A stretch of 36,406 bases of DNA. It comes from Mayfieldus sp038040285 (GTDB lineage Bacteria; Actinomycetota; Thermoleophilia; Solirubrobacterales; 70-9). Shown piece after piece: positions 23,242 to 32,136 of the stretch. Position 1 is the stretch's first letter. Each line of letters opens with the position of its first letter. The stretch is taken from NCBI GenBank assembly GCA_038040285.1, contig JBBPIN010000027.1:1-36406 (forward strand), written 5' to 3'. Made by a program: the position numbers and the translations under genes. The notes beneath the pieces are model-generated. The model saw only the letters and a list, made by a program, of their open reading frames with translations, did no database searches and was not told the origin of the DNA.

Positions 23242-23592
23242 CTAGAAGCCACCTTGGCTTTCCTCGGAGGCTGCATCCGCGCCGCCAGGCTCGGACTCGC
23301 GCTTCCGATCGAGGAACTCGACTCGCCCAGCGACGCTGTGACGCGAACGCTTGGAGCCGTCGTCGGCTTCCCACTCGCGGTAGACCAGCCGGCCATTGAC
23401 GGCCACCTGGCGACCCTTCGCGAGGTACTTCGCGCAGGCCTCAGCCTGGCCGTCGAAAGTCGATACGTCGACGTAGGTGGGGTCGTACTGACCGTTGTCG
23501 ACCGCGATCCGCAAGTCGCAGACGGTCTTGCCGCCGCGTTCCTGCAGTTCGGGGTCGCGGGTGAGGCGACCAGTCAATGAAACGGCGTTCAT
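23242..23592 (-). CDS. ssb: Single-stranded DNA-binding protein
   Basis: A 116-residue SSB with an OB fold: MNAVSLTGRLTRDPELQERG, DLRIAVDN, YVDVSTFDGQAEACAKYLAK, RQVAVNGRLVYREWEADDGS. The usual acidic DDDIPF tail is absent; the end is ADAASEESQGGF, so partner recruitment through that tail is unlikely. AAGGGAG lies 5 nt before ATG 23592. Mobile elements often carry their own ssb to protect transferred or replicating single strands. Confidence 0.88.
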   Translation of the reverse strand: MNAVSLTGRLTRDPELQERGGKTVCDLRIAVDNGQYDPTYVDVSTFDGQAEACAKYLAKGRQVAVNGRLVYREWEADDGSKRSRHSVAGRVEFLDRKRESEPGGADAASEESQGGF

Positions 23593-23894
23593 CTGTACTC
23601 CCTTCGGTTGGAGATCTGACTTCTCGACGCGGTCCCAGCGCGCCACTGGCGCGACAAAATGAGCGGAGATTGGAAGTCAGCTCCTCGATCGAAGCGGCAG
23701 GACAGGGAGCGCTTCCATGGTCGCCGTGGCCTGAAGCAGCTGGCGACGTCACAAGGCGGGTAGCGGCGGCCCGCGAATCGCGTCAACCCCAGATGGGGTA
23801 CGGCGCCGCAGCCTTGACCCGTCCCGCGAGCGCCGCTTTTGGGCAGGTAGGTCGGGGCAGAACCCCCGACGTTGGGAAGCCAAGCAAGAAGGCC
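23593..23894. other. Intergenic region with hairpin
   Basis: 302 bp between the transglycosylase 3' end and the ssb start. GTCGGGG (23851-23857) and CCCCGAC (23864-23870) form a hairpin, probably the end of the transglycosylase transcript. The ssb-excisionase-integrase promoter should lie near 23600-23700, but I see no clear -35/-10 pair. No gene seen. Confidence 0.45.
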
Positions 23895-24968
23895 TCATGC
23901 GCCGGCTCCTGAGACTGGGAAAACCTTGACCCACGGCTCAGGAGGGACGAGGGCTCCTGTCGCGCCAGGACTCAACGAGTCCTGCCAAGAGACGTGGATG
24001 TGGTTGCCCTCGCCGTGGCCTGGAAACCCGTTGTAGCCGATGAACCTGATCGCGGGCACGAGGGGGCATGCGCCGCCGAACTCCGTGTTCAGACCGCTGT
24101 AGCCGCAGCTCGGGATCCAACCCAGGTCTTCAGCTAGTCGCTGGGCGCTTTGCACCCAGTCCTGGTGGGAATTGCCGGCAGCGGGCACCATGTCGAGTGC
24201 GGTGCCCTCGCCGTGTGACTCATGACCTGTTTCTCGGCCTGCGGTGACGCGAAGTCCGTAGCTGTCAAGGACCCATTCAGCATCAGGGAGGATTCGAGCG
24301 TCGACGGGCTCGGGGCTGTAGCCCGGCGCCATGAAGCGGTGCGGCAGCATCACGTAGCGACGCGGCTGAGACAGCTTGATCGCCTTGCTCAGATCGGCGG
24401 GTCCAGTGCTAGCCGAGGCACAGCCAACCGCCGCAGTGCTAACGGCCGCTCCTGTGAAGCGATGTGCGTCCGAGAGAACCTCTTGCACGTAGGGCTCGGC
24501 ATGGTTGTAGGCGAGAATCGCGCCGTGCCAGTCCCGCGGAGCACCGGAGGCATGTAGGTAGTTCGCTGCCGCGAAGATCGCATCCCATGGATCACCGATC
24601 TCCTTTCTCCCGTCCCCGTTTCCATCGACGCCATAGGTCGCCCAGGTAGAGGGCAGAAACTGCATCCATCCCTGGGCGCCGGCGCTCGAGGTCGACGTGT
24701 TGCGCCCGAAGTCCGTCTCGACCTTGTTGATTCCCGCGAGGATCGAAGGGCCCTGCGGTCCAAGCCGGTAGGCAACCGCAGCCTCCTCGTAGATGGGCGC
24801 GAGTTCAGCTGGCACGGTCGAAGACAGGCCTCCTACAGTGCCTCCGCAGTTGGAGCTGGCGCCGAGGACCGCGATCGCGATGGCAAGCCCAACGAGCGCG
24901 AGAAACACTGCGAAGGGAAGCCCGAGCATGAGTCGCGGGGCGCGGGAAACAGAGATGCCCGCCTCCAT
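23895..24968 (-). CDS. Membrane-anchored lytic transglycosylase fused to M15-like peptidase
   Basis: A 357-residue exported protein with a hydrophobic anchor (LGLPFAVFLALVGLAIAIAV). Residues 60-170 are an SLT transglycosylase domain: INKVETDFGRN with catalytic Glu84, GAQGWMQFLPSTW (97-109), AAANYLHASG and ILAYNHAEPYV. Residues 215-335 resemble an M15 (VanY/DacC-like) D,D-carboxypeptidase: GHESHGEGTALD (His252, Asp259) and GEGNHIHVSW (His323, His325) supply zinc ligands. It should cut both glycan and peptide of peptidoglycan, the VirB1-like role that opens the wall for a secretion channel. It is divergent from the secretion genes, with about 300 bp between. Start ATG 24968. Confidence 0.85.
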   Translation of the reverse strand: MEAGISVSRAPRLMLGLPFAVFLALVGLAIAIAVLGASSNCGGTVGGLSSTVPAELAPIYEEAAVAYRLGPQGPSILAGINKVETDFGRNTSTSSAGAQGWMQFLPSTWATYGVDGNGDGRKEIGDPWDAIFAAANYLHASGAPRDWHGAILAYNHAEPYVQEVLSDAHRFTGAAVSTAAVGCASASTGPADLSKAIKLSQPRRYVMLPHRFMAPGYSPEPVDARILPDAEWVLDSYGLRVTAGRETGHESHGEGTALDMVPAAGNSHQDWVQSAQRLAEDLGWIPSCGYSGLNTEFGGACPLVPAIRFIGYNGFPGHGEGNHIHVSWQDSLSPGATGALVPPEPWVKVFPVSGAGA

Positions 24969-25263
24969 CGAGACTCCACGCGCTCACTGAGATCCGGCCG
25001 AATCAAGCCCGAACGATGGCCAACGCGGCCCCGTGCCATGCCTACCGAAGCGCTTCATGTAGATCCCCGACGAGCATCTGCGTGTGCAGACCTGTCCAGG
25101 TGAAGCGTCGATCGCCTCGTTCGAGAGTGAGGCAAAACCAGCGGCAGACGGACAGTGACAACGGTGAGCTGGCGAATTGCTCGACTGGACGGCCCAAACA
25201 CTCTCCGGGCGGAAGCGTCTACTGCGGCGGCCAGGCAGTGATGTCTGAAACGATGGGCGTGTC
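24969..25263. other. Divergent regulatory region
   Basis: 295 bp between the divergent transglycosylase and sigma-factor genes. It should contain both promoters. I see no convincing hexamers and no tRNA fragment. A short frame (25241-25273, MSETMGVSWK) overlaps the sigma start. Confidence 0.4.
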
Positions 25264-25273
25264 GTGGAAGTAA
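25241..25273 (+). other. Possible 10-codon upstream ORF
   Basis: ATG 25241 to TAA 25273 encodes MSETMGVSWK and overlaps the sigma-factor GTG (25264) by 10 bp in another frame. The sigma start has no good ribosome site of its own, so translation could be coupled to this short frame. Evidence is limited to position and the overlap. Confidence 0.25.
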
Positions 25274-26439
25274 GTGGCGCGACAGCAGGGGTTAGCGAGT
25301 CCCAGCTGAGCGCGGCCGAGCTGGGTTTCCTCCAACTGCTCCGACGCAAGCGGTTCTCGCGCCAGTTTGTGGACAACCACGGCGCTGACCTAATGGCGAA
25401 GGCGGAGTTCGAGTACTCGCGCCACCTTGCTCGCGGCGGAGAGGTCATCAACCCCACCGGTTGGTTGATCAACTGCGCATGGCGCAGAACGCAAAACCTT
25501 CTTGAAGAGCAGGGTCGTGCCCCGAGAATGGTTGGCGTCGACGCTGTCGGTCCGCTCGTTGATGAGTCGGCACTGACCCCTGAGCAGCAGGTAATGGATG
25601 CTGATCGGACGCGCAGAGTTCGAAGCGCGATTGACGGGCTTTCGGCGGAGGAGCGCCAGGTGATCGAGCTTTGCTACTTCGAGGGAATGTCAGTGCGTGA
25701 AGCGGGACGCGTGCTGAAGTGGGACAAGTCGAAGGCAGACCGTCGCCACCGCGCTGCCCTGGAGCGAGTCCGCGAAGCCCTCGGTGTGGAGAACGTCGAT
25801 TCGCTCGCGATCGACCTTGGGCTGGCGGCCTACATCTCGTTGGCGGCTGAGGAGGGAACGGCCAGGAGCCTGCCGATTGGACACGAGGCGCTGGCGAACG
25901 GCGCAAGCAATGGGATTGGAGAAATAGTTGCCCGAGCCCATGAGCTAGCGCGACGTTTGCTGATCAGCGGTGGCGGCGAGCCAAGCACTACTGCGGTAGC
26001 TGGCGGGGCGGCGCGCACAGCTGGCGCATGCGGTGCCGCTGCACTGGCTTGTCTGGCCAGCGGCGTCGTAGGTCCTGGTGTAGGTGGCGTGAATGTCGTC
26101 AGTGGCGGACACGAGAAGCCTGCGGCCCATCGGATCCACAGGGACTCTCAGACGCCGCCCACAGCCGCGTCGTCGGCGTCCTCGCTGCCGGCACCCTCAC
26201 CAAGCCCGGTCGTATCGAGTCCGACCAGCAGAAACGGCCACGCCAGCAAGGCGAAGGCAAACAGCACAGGCTCATCCTCAGCGAGCCAACGAGAATTCGA
26301 TCCGTTCGCAACTGGCCCGAGTTCCGGCAGTTCGGCTACCAGCTCAAGCGCAAGCTCCGGTGCTACCGCGAGTTCGAGCAGCACTCCCCCTCCGTCGCCG
26401 GCGCCAAGCAAGCCTCACGGCGCAGAGTTCGGTCTCTAG
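25264..26439 (+). CDS. Sigma-70 (ECF-type) factor fused to hydrophobic segment and Ser/Pro-rich tail
   Basis: A 391-residue protein. Residues about 15-95 match sigma region 2 (FVDNHGADLMAKAEFEYSRH, NPTGWLINCAWRRTQNLLEE). Residues about 105-175 match region 4 (LTPEQQVMDADRTRRVRSAI, LSAEERQVIELCYFEGMSV, then the HTH AGRVLKWDKSKADRRHRAAL). After a helical linker comes a hydrophobic Ala/Gly-rich segment (about 244-279, AALACLASGVVGPGVGGVNV), possibly a membrane segment. A 100-residue Ser/Pro/Ala-rich tail then ends in HGAEFGL. A sigma factor tethered to the membrane and released by proteolysis is the simplest model (inference). It heads the secretion gene train. GTG 25264 is the only start in frame near the region 2 homology. 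The same last four residues occur in the protein at 33845. Confidence 0.8.
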   Translation: MEVSGATAGVSESQLSAAELGFLQLLRRKRFSRQFVDNHGADLMAKAEFEYSRHLARGGEVINPTGWLINCAWRRTQNLLEEQGRAPRMVGVDAVGPLVDESALTPEQQVMDADRTRRVRSAIDGLSAEERQVIELCYFEGMSVREAGRVLKWDKSKADRRHRAALERVREALGVENVDSLAIDLGLAAYISLAAEEGTARSLPIGHEALANGASNGIGEIVARAHELARRLLISGGGEPSTTAVAGGAARTAGACGAAALACLASGVVGPGVGGVNVVSGGHEKPAAHRIHRDSQTPPTAASSASSLPAPSPSPVVSSPTSRNGHASKAKANSTGSSSASQREFDPFATGPSSGSSATSSSASSGATASSSSTPPPSPAPSKPHGAEFGL

Positions 26440-26620
26440 GACCGTCCTCAAGCATCGACGTACTTTTCTGCAGAGAGAGCGAAGTCCTGATCAGCAATGC
26501 GCGCGAATGCTCCTAAGCGATGACGACGCGGACCAAATAGGCGCCGCAGCTCGGGCGAGGCACTTCGCGCCCCTGACGGACAAAGGCATCACCAGCAGCC
26601 CTGTCCGAAAGGAGGCGATC

Positions 26621-26941
26621 TTGTCCTTGCTCGATGCCCTCAACCTCTACGCCTTTCAGCTTCTCGCAGACATCAGCGTGAAGCCGAACCCGAACGGCCT
26701 GCCGGGCACCCCTGCTTTGGAACGCCTCCTCAACGGCTTGGCCGCTGTCGCTCTGTTGGGTTGCGGAGCGGGGCTGGTTATTGGAGCGGGACAGTGGGCA
26801 CTCGGTAACCGCTCCAACAACTACAGCCATGCTGCTGACGGAAAGGCCAAGGTGATGTACAGCGCTGGGGGCGCGTTCGTGGTCGGCGCTGCGGCCGCGA
26901 TCGTCAACTTCTTCTACGCATCCGGCTCTGCAGTCCATTAG
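26621..26941 (+). CDS. Small VirB2/TrbC-like membrane protein
   Basis: A 106-residue protein from TTG 26621, chosen because GGAGG (26611-26615) stands 5 nt upstream. It has two hydrophobic segments (about 38-60: LNGLAAVALLGCGAGLVIGA; about 80-100: YSAGGAFVVGAAAAIVNFFY) separated by a short polar loop. This is the layout of VirB2/TrbC pilin-like subunits and of the DUF6112-type proteins found at this position in actinobacterial conjugation clusters. The position directly before VirB8-like and VirB6-like genes supports that role. An upstream open frame to 26093 overlaps the sigma gene and has no support. Confidence 0.7.
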   Translation: MSLLDALNLYAFQLLADISVKPNPNGLPGTPALERLLNGLAAVALLGCGAGLVIGAGQWALGNRSNNYSHAADGKAKVMYSAGGAFVVGAAAAIVNFFYASGSAVH

Positions 26942-26945
26942 GGCG

Positions 26946-27647
26946 ATGGCTGGGGCATGGGCCTACAGTCACGCCGCTCGCAAGCGACAGGGATCGTCGT
27001 GGTATGCGGGGGTGGCAGCTGCTGCCGCGCTCGTGCTCGGCCTGGTGGTTGGACACTCGATCGCCGGTGCGCCTACCGCAACGCCAGTCGCCTCTCCCGG
27101 AGCGGGTCCATCACACGTTCTCAACGGTGTGCCGCGGGGTTATGCGCGCTCGCCGAACGGAGCCACCCAGGCAGTCGCCAACTACCAACAGGCGATCGCT
27201 GACCCGGCGATCCTGCGCCCTGAAGTCTTGCGCCGTCGGATTCGCACCATGGCGACTCCCGACTACGCCTCGACAATGCTGCGCGCCAACACGCCGGGCG
27301 CGAACCGAATCGGGGCGGGACCTATCGGGCAAGGCCTTCGTCACGGCACCCAGACTCTCTTTAGCGCCGTGCCGATCGGCTACCGCGTCGAATCCTTCTC
27401 CCCCGCCCGAGCACGAATCTTGACCTGGGGCTTCACGCTGCTTGGCAACGCTTCAGCGGTCGAACCGGAGGCCTACTTTGGCGTCGCCCACACGAGCCTC
27501 GTTTGGCGTGAAGGCGACTGGAAGATTGCGAATACGCGGAGTGGCTTCGGCCCCACGCCGAGGATCGAGACTCCCGCCGGGCCGGTCGGCGGCTTCGACG
27601 CCCTCGAGCTGGCCAAGCGCTTGAAGGTCTATGGGGTCGCTCCGTAG
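26946..27647 (+). CDS. VirB8-like conjugal transfer protein
   Basis: A 233-residue protein with an N-terminal transmembrane segment (YAGVAAAAALVLGLVVGHSI) and a periplasm-side domain (about 60-230): ATQAVANYQQAIADPAILRP, GYRVESFSPARARILTWGFT, YFGVAHTSLVWREGDWKIAN. The single-pass layout and NTF2-like beta-rich C-terminal domain fit VirB8/TcpC-type scaffold proteins. Identification rests on layout and neighbours more than on motifs. It begins 4 bp after the pilin-like gene and its 3' end overlaps the next gene by 17 bp. Confidence 0.65.
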   Translation: MAGAWAYSHAARKRQGSSWYAGVAAAAALVLGLVVGHSIAGAPTATPVASPGAGPSHVLNGVPRGYARSPNGATQAVANYQQAIADPAILRPEVLRRRIRTMATPDYASTMLRANTPGANRIGAGPIGQGLRHGTQTLFSAVPIGYRVESFSPARARILTWGFTLLGNASAVEPEAYFGVAHTSLVWREGDWKIANTRSGFGPTPRIETPAGPVGGFDALELAKRLKVYGVAP

Positions 27648-29250
27648 ACGCCTGGCTCTCCTTGTCGCCCTCACGCTGCTCGTCGCTGCCGCGCTGGCCG
27701 CTCGCCCCGATACGCCTACAGCAAAGGCCAACCTTGCCTGTGACGCTGCCAGCGGACCCGCTCACGTGGTGACAGGGGGAGTCGGTGCCCTGACAGGAGG
27801 AGCGATCGGGGGCGGCAATCCAGTTGGCGATGTGTGCAACGACGTCACCAACAGCGCAGTCGGCACGGTCGTCTCGCCGGTCGCAAACGCTGTGAAGCGG
27901 ATTGGCAACGGGATCTTCAGCCAGGTCACGAGCTGGGTGACCGACGGCGCCACTTGGTTGATCGGCCAGGTGGTGACTCTCATTGACGAAACGACTACGC
28001 CGGATCTGACCACGAAGGGCTTCGTGCGTCAGTACGGGCAGATGGCGGCTATCGCGGCGTTTCTCGCCGCCGCCATGCTGCTATTGGCAGTTCTAGAAGG
28101 ACTCGCGCAAGGCAACTCGGCCATGTTGGCGCGGGTCGTGTTCGTCAATCTACCGCTGGCGTTTGTGGCCACCAGCGTCGCTTACGTCGTGGTGCAACTG
28201 CTCATCGCTACGACCGATGGGCTTTCCCACGCGGTGGCCGTGTCGACAACCAAGAACAGCCACCAGTTCTTTCAGGGGGCGATTCACGGGCTTAGCCAGG
28301 CCGGTGGAACGGCTGGCGCTGTCGGCGGGACCGCGACCGCTGGCGCAGGGCCAGGGACCGCTACGGGGGGAGCTGCAGGGGCAACGGCGGCGCCGCTGTT
28401 CGTCACCTTCTTGGCGGCAATCATCGCTGCCTTCGCTGCCTTCTTCGTGTGGATCGAGCTGTTGATGCGGGACGCGGCCGTCTACGTGGTTGCTCTGTTC
28501 ATGCCGATGGCGCTCGCCGCCTCCATTTGGCCCCGTTGGACGAGTGCTCTGCGGCGCACAAGCGAGCTCCTATTCGTTGTCATCGCTTCGAAGTTCGTCA
28601 TCGTCTCGATCATCTCTCTGGCGGCGGGTCTGGCTGCCACCAACAATGGCCAGGTCGAGCACATCCTGGCTGCCGCTGCATTGATGCTTCTCGCCTGCTT
28701 TGCCCCGTTCGTTCTCTTCAGGCTGGTTCCGTTTGCCGAGGGCGCGGTCGCGGGTGCCTACAGCCGCCGCACAGCGGGAGCCGGAGCAATGAACGCAGCG
28801 CAGTCGGTGAGCCCGGCTCAGCTCATGCGAAGGACGGCCCGATCGAACTGGAACGACGGTGGCTCTGGCTCGACAGGACAGGGTGGTTCTAGCGGTGGCG
28901 GACCTGGCTCAGGGCCGAGTGGCGGTCTCGGTGGCTCTGGTGGAGTCGGTTCTGGCGGTGCAGGCGCAGCAGGGGCAGAGAGCGGGTCTGCCGCAAGCGC
29001 GACTCCAGCGGCTGCATTGGCACTACCGATCGCCGCAGCGAAGGGAAGCCAGGCCGCTGCGCAACGCCTTGCCACGACCGGGATAAGCGAAGAGACAAAC
29101 GAGGTTGCCAAGGGGCAGCCCACCACACAGCAGGGCGGAGGGCCGGGGATCCATGACGACGGCACCGCTCAGACGCCAACCGGGTCTCCCGGTCAAGAAC
29201 CGCTGCGGCCCGCACCGGATCTTCCTGCCACGAAACGCCAAGGCGAGTGA
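27631..29250 (+). CDS. VirB6/TrbL-like polytopic transfer protein
   Basis: A 539-residue membrane protein. A signal peptide (LALLVALTLLVAAALAA) precedes an extracellular Gly/Val-rich region. Hydrophobic segments lie near residues 138-158, 168-194, 256-296, 312-334 and 343-367; the tracts KGFVRQYGQMAAIAAFLAAA and DAAVYVVALFMPMALAASIW match the TrbL/VirB6 family of inner-membrane channel components. The C-terminal 150 residues are Gly/Ser/Gln-rich and disordered. GAAGG precedes ATG 27631 inside the end of the previous gene, so translation is coupled. Part of the type IV secretion core. Confidence 0.8.
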   Translation: MGSLRRRLALLVALTLLVAAALAARPDTPTAKANLACDAASGPAHVVTGGVGALTGGAIGGGNPVGDVCNDVTNSAVGTVVSPVANAVKRIGNGIFSQVTSWVTDGATWLIGQVVTLIDETTTPDLTTKGFVRQYGQMAAIAAFLAAAMLLLAVLEGLAQGNSAMLARVVFVNLPLAFVATSVAYVVVQLLIATTDGLSHAVAVSTTKNSHQFFQGAIHGLSQAGGTAGAVGGTATAGAGPGTATGGAAGATAAPLFVTFLAAIIAAFAAFFVWIELLMRDAAVYVVALFMPMALAASIWPRWTSALRRTSELLFVVIASKFVIVSIISLAAGLAATNNGQVEHILAAAALMLLACFAPFVLFRLVPFAEGAVAGAYSRRTAGAGAMNAAQSVSPAQLMRRTARSNWNDGGSGSTGQGGSSGGGPGSGPSGGLGGSGGVGSGGAGAAGAESGSAASATPAAALALPIAAAKGSQAAAQRLATTGISEETNEVAKGQPTTQQGGGPGIHDDGTAQTPTGSPGQEPLRPAPDLPATKRQGE

Positions 29251-29257
29251 GTGATCC

Positions 29258-30766
29258 GTGTCTGAGCAGGTAGCGCGCCGTCGCCGATATCGGTTCGGGC
29301 CCTTGCATCAGCCCGGCGTCGTGGGGCTCCTACGTTTCGGTCAGCTGGTGGTTGTCGCGGTTGGGGCCGCCTTCGCGCTGCTGGCGCTGTACGTCCTGCG
29401 CGACTTCCTCGGCTTGCTGATCGGTCTTCTCACGCTGATCACCGCCGCGGCGGTGATCTTCCTGCCCGTCGACGGCCGGACCCTTGATGAGTGGGCGCCG
29501 ATAGTCGTGCGGTGGGCCCGGCGCTCGACTTCCGATCGCCGTGGCTATCGCTCGATCAGCGTAAGTGCCGGCGTCCAGCTGCCCGACGGCGGGCCTGCCT
29601 ATGAACCCTCGCTGCCAGCTGAACTCGCCGATCTGGACATGCTCGAAGTCCCCTACGGTCAGGATGAAGTCGGTGTCATCCGGAATCGCGACGCGGGCAG
29701 CTACACAGCCGTGATCGCGGTCCGCGCTGGTGCCTTCGGCTTACGTGATCCGTCAGAGCAGGAGCGCAAGTTGGACGCTTGGGGTGCAGTCCTCGCCAGC
29801 TCGGCCCGTGACGGCAGTCCTGTGCGTCGCTTGCAGTGGATCGAACGCACGCTGCCAGCCCAGGGCGATGAGCTCGCCGCCTACCTCCAAGCGGAACGGG
29901 ACCGCAGCGTCCCACTCGACTCGAACCTAGTGCGCTCCTACATCGAGCTTGTTGAGTCGGCGGCCCCGGCCACACAGGAACACGAGATCCTGCTCGCGCT
30001 GCAGATCGATCAACGGCGCGGCGCTCGCGAGCTGAAGCGCTTGGGCGGCGGCGATGAAGGTGCCTGCGAGCTTCTACTCCGCGAGGCCGAAAGCTTCGCC
30101 GAGCGACTCTCCATTGCTGACGTGACGGTGTTTGGCGTTCTGCGTCCCCGCCAGTACGCCGAGCTTGTCCGCGATGGCTTTGACCCCTATGGACGTCGGG
30201 GGCGCGCCCGAGCGGCTCTGAGAGATGAAAGTCGCGAGGGCGTCGACCCCGCAAGGATGGGACCGCTCGCAGATCAGACCACCTGGGGCTATTACCGCAG
30301 CGACTCTGCGCTTCACGCCACCTACTGGATTGCCGCCTGGCCGCGTAGCGACGTGGGCCCCGCCTTTCTGGCCCCGCTGTTGATGCAGACCACGGCCGTT
30401 CGAACCATCGCAGTGACGATCGAGCCGATTCCCTATTCGACCGCGATGCGAAAAGCCGAAGCAGCACAGACAGCTGAGGTTGCGGAGGAGATTCAGCGCG
30501 ACCGTCAGGGGTTCATGACCACCGCTCGTCTGCGCCGACGCCAGCAAGCAACCGCACGGCGCGAAGAGGAGCTAGCCGACGGACACGCCGAGATGCGATT
30601 CGCTGGCTACATCACCGTCTCCGGAGCTTCGCTCGAGGAACTGGACCGAAGCTGCAGCGACGTCGAGCATTCAGCCCAGCTCGCCCGGCTCGAATTGCAG
30701 CGCCTCTACGGTGAGCAGGACGTCGGCTTCACGTTCACGCTGCCGCTCTGCAGAGGTCTGGCGTGA
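29258..30766 (+). CDS. SCO6880-family protein (VirB3/VirB4 N-terminal-like)
   Basis: A 502-residue protein from GTG 29258. Two adjacent membrane segments lie near residues 22-70 (FGQLVVVAVGAAFALLALYV, FLGLLIGLLTLITAAAVIFL). A long soluble part follows, with WAPIVVRWARRSTSDRRGYR, SYTAVIAVRAGAFGLRDPSE and a helical domain to the end. This is the pattern of the SCO6880 family in actinobacterial conjugation clusters, which behaves like a VirB3 membrane part plus the N-terminal domain of VirB4, without the ATPase. The ATPase half is the next gene (GTGA overlap at 30763-30766), so the VirB4 function is split over two genes. Confidence 0.75.
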   Translation: MSEQVARRRRYRFGPLHQPGVVGLLRFGQLVVVAVGAAFALLALYVLRDFLGLLIGLLTLITAAAVIFLPVDGRTLDEWAPIVVRWARRSTSDRRGYRSISVSAGVQLPDGGPAYEPSLPAELADLDMLEVPYGQDEVGVIRNRDAGSYTAVIAVRAGAFGLRDPSEQERKLDAWGAVLASSARDGSPVRRLQWIERTLPAQGDELAAYLQAERDRSVPLDSNLVRSYIELVESAAPATQEHEILLALQIDQRRGARELKRLGGGDEGACELLLREAESFAERLSIADVTVFGVLRPRQYAELVRDGFDPYGRRGRARAALRDESREGVDPARMGPLADQTTWGYYRSDSALHATYWIAAWPRSDVGPAFLAPLLMQTTAVRTIAVTIEPIPYSTAMRKAEAAQTAEVAEEIQRDRQGFMTTARLRRRQQATARREEELADGHAEMRFAGYITVSGASLEELDRSCSDVEHSAQLARLELQRLYGEQDVGFTFTLPLCRGLA

Positions 30767-32136
30767 AGAGGAGATCGCCCGAGCTTCTGATCCCCGAGCA
30801 CTACCCGCAGCCTTCGCGCCCCCGTGGTGCGAGTCCATGGCGCAGGCGACGACGCGGTGAGCGGCCCGGACACAGCGCCACCACTGCCCACTTTCAAGCT
30901 GCCTATCCGTTCGTCGCAGAAGGTGGCTTGGGAGCGCCGGGCACCTATATCGGCCGCGATGCCTATGGAGGGGCTTGGCTTTATGACCCCTGGACTCTCT
31001 ACGAGCACGGCCTGCTGCCGGGACCCAACATGCTGGTGCTCGGGCAGATCGGACGCGGCAAATCAGCGTTCGTAAAGAGCTACATCCTGCGCCAGCGCGT
31101 CTTCGGCCGCCAGGCGTGGGTGCTCGATCCCAAGGATGAGTACACGCCATTGGCGCGGGCGCTCGGTGGACACCCGATAGCGCTGCAGCCGGGTGGAGAT
31201 GTTCGCCTGAACCCGCTCAGTCCACGCGGTGGCCGTGATGCCCAGCTCAGCCTGCTTCGCTCCGTAACCCAAGCGGCCCTGCGTCGCGAACTCAGCCCCG
31301 ATGAGGACGCGGGCCTTCGTGTCGCTCTCGACCTCGTCAACACCGAATGCGAGGTTGCCGAACCGACCATCCCACAGATTGTGGAGGCGCTTCTTCACCC
31401 CCGCGAATCGATGGTCGGTGAGCTTGCCACGACCCGTGAGGATTTCGCTATTGAGAGCCGGCAAGCCGCATTGGCACTCCAGCGGCTCTGCGAGGGCGAC
31501 CTACGCGGGATGTTCGACGGCCCCACCAGCGGCGGCCTAGATCTAGATGCTCCGCTTGTCGTCCTCGATCTGAGTGCGGTTCAGGACTCGGCTGCACTCG
31601 GGATCCTGATGACTTGCGCTGCCGCCTGGCTGCAGGGCGTCGTCATGGATCGAAGGAGAGAGGCGGATCGCAGTGGCGATTCCGGCGCCAAGGTCATCAT
31701 CGCTCTCGATGAGGGTTGGCGCATTGCCAGCCACATCGGCGTCGCGGAGTGGCTGCAGAGCTCGTTCAAGCTCTCGCGGGCTAACGGCGTCCAGAACGTG
31801 ATGGTCGTCCATCGGTTGTCGGATCTCGGCGCAGCTGGTGCCGCCGGTTCCCGAGAAGTTCGGATCGCTGAGGGCCTGATTGCCGACGCCGATACGAAGG
31901 TGATCTACGCGCAGCCGCCCGACCAACTGGGGGCGTTGCAAGAACTCCTGAGTCTAAGCAGCACCGAGATCGAGATCGTCCCAACGCTGCGCCGCGGTGA
32001 GGCGCTCTGGTTGGTCGGTCGACGTTCTTTCCTTGTGCAGCATCGGCTCTCGTTGATTGAGCAGACGCTTGTGGACACCGACGCTCGCATGGTCGACCAC
32101 CCTGACCTAGCGGCGCCCGAACAAGCGGATCAGTGA
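30763..32136 (+). CDS. VirB4/TraC-like secretion ATPase (C-terminal type)
   Basis: A 457-residue soluble P-loop ATPase: Walker A GQIGRGKS at residues 94-101, Walker B VIIALDEGWR at 311-320 with the catalytic Glu, VVHRLSDL in a sensor-like position, and IEIVPTLRRGEALWLVGRRS near the end. VirB4-type ATPases energise pilus assembly and substrate transfer. It starts at GTG 30763 overlapping the previous stop and ends in a GTGA overlap with the coupling protein gene (32133). The N-terminal domain found in full-length VirB4 is supplied by the previous gene. Confidence 0.88.
   Translation: MKRRSPELLIPEHYPQPSRPRGASPWRRRRRGERPGHSATTAHFQAAYPFVAEGGLGAPGTYIGRDAYGGAWLYDPWTLYEHGLLPGPNMLVLGQIGRGKSAFVKSYILRQRVFGRQAWVLDPKDEYTPLARALGGHPIALQPGGDVRLNPLSPRGGRDAQLSLLRSVTQAALRRELSPDEDAGLRVALDLVNTECEVAEPTIPQIVEALLHPRESMVGELATTREDFAIESRQAALALQRLCEGDLRGMFDGPTSGGLDLDAPLVVLDLSAVQDSAALGILMTCAAAWLQGVVMDRRREADRSGDSGAKVIIALDEGWRIASHIGVAEWLQSSFKLSRANGVQNVMVVHRLSDLGAAGAAGSREVRIAEGLIADADTKVIYAQPPDQLGALQELLSLSSTEIEIVPTLRRGEALWLVGRRSFLVQHRLSLIEQTLVDTDARMVDHPDLAAPEQADQ

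Noticed and set aside
23577..23912. Plus-strand frame between ssb and transglycosylase
   Set aside because: No ribosome site, no recognisable content; partly antisense to the ssb start.
26093..26620. N-terminal extension of the VirB2-like protein
   Set aside because: It overlaps the sigma-factor gene, is Arg-rich and lacks a start signal; TTG 26621 has a perfect ribosome site.
27111..27344. Minus-strand frames within the secretion gene train
   Set aside because: They are shadows of overlapping plus-strand genes with clear start sites and family features.
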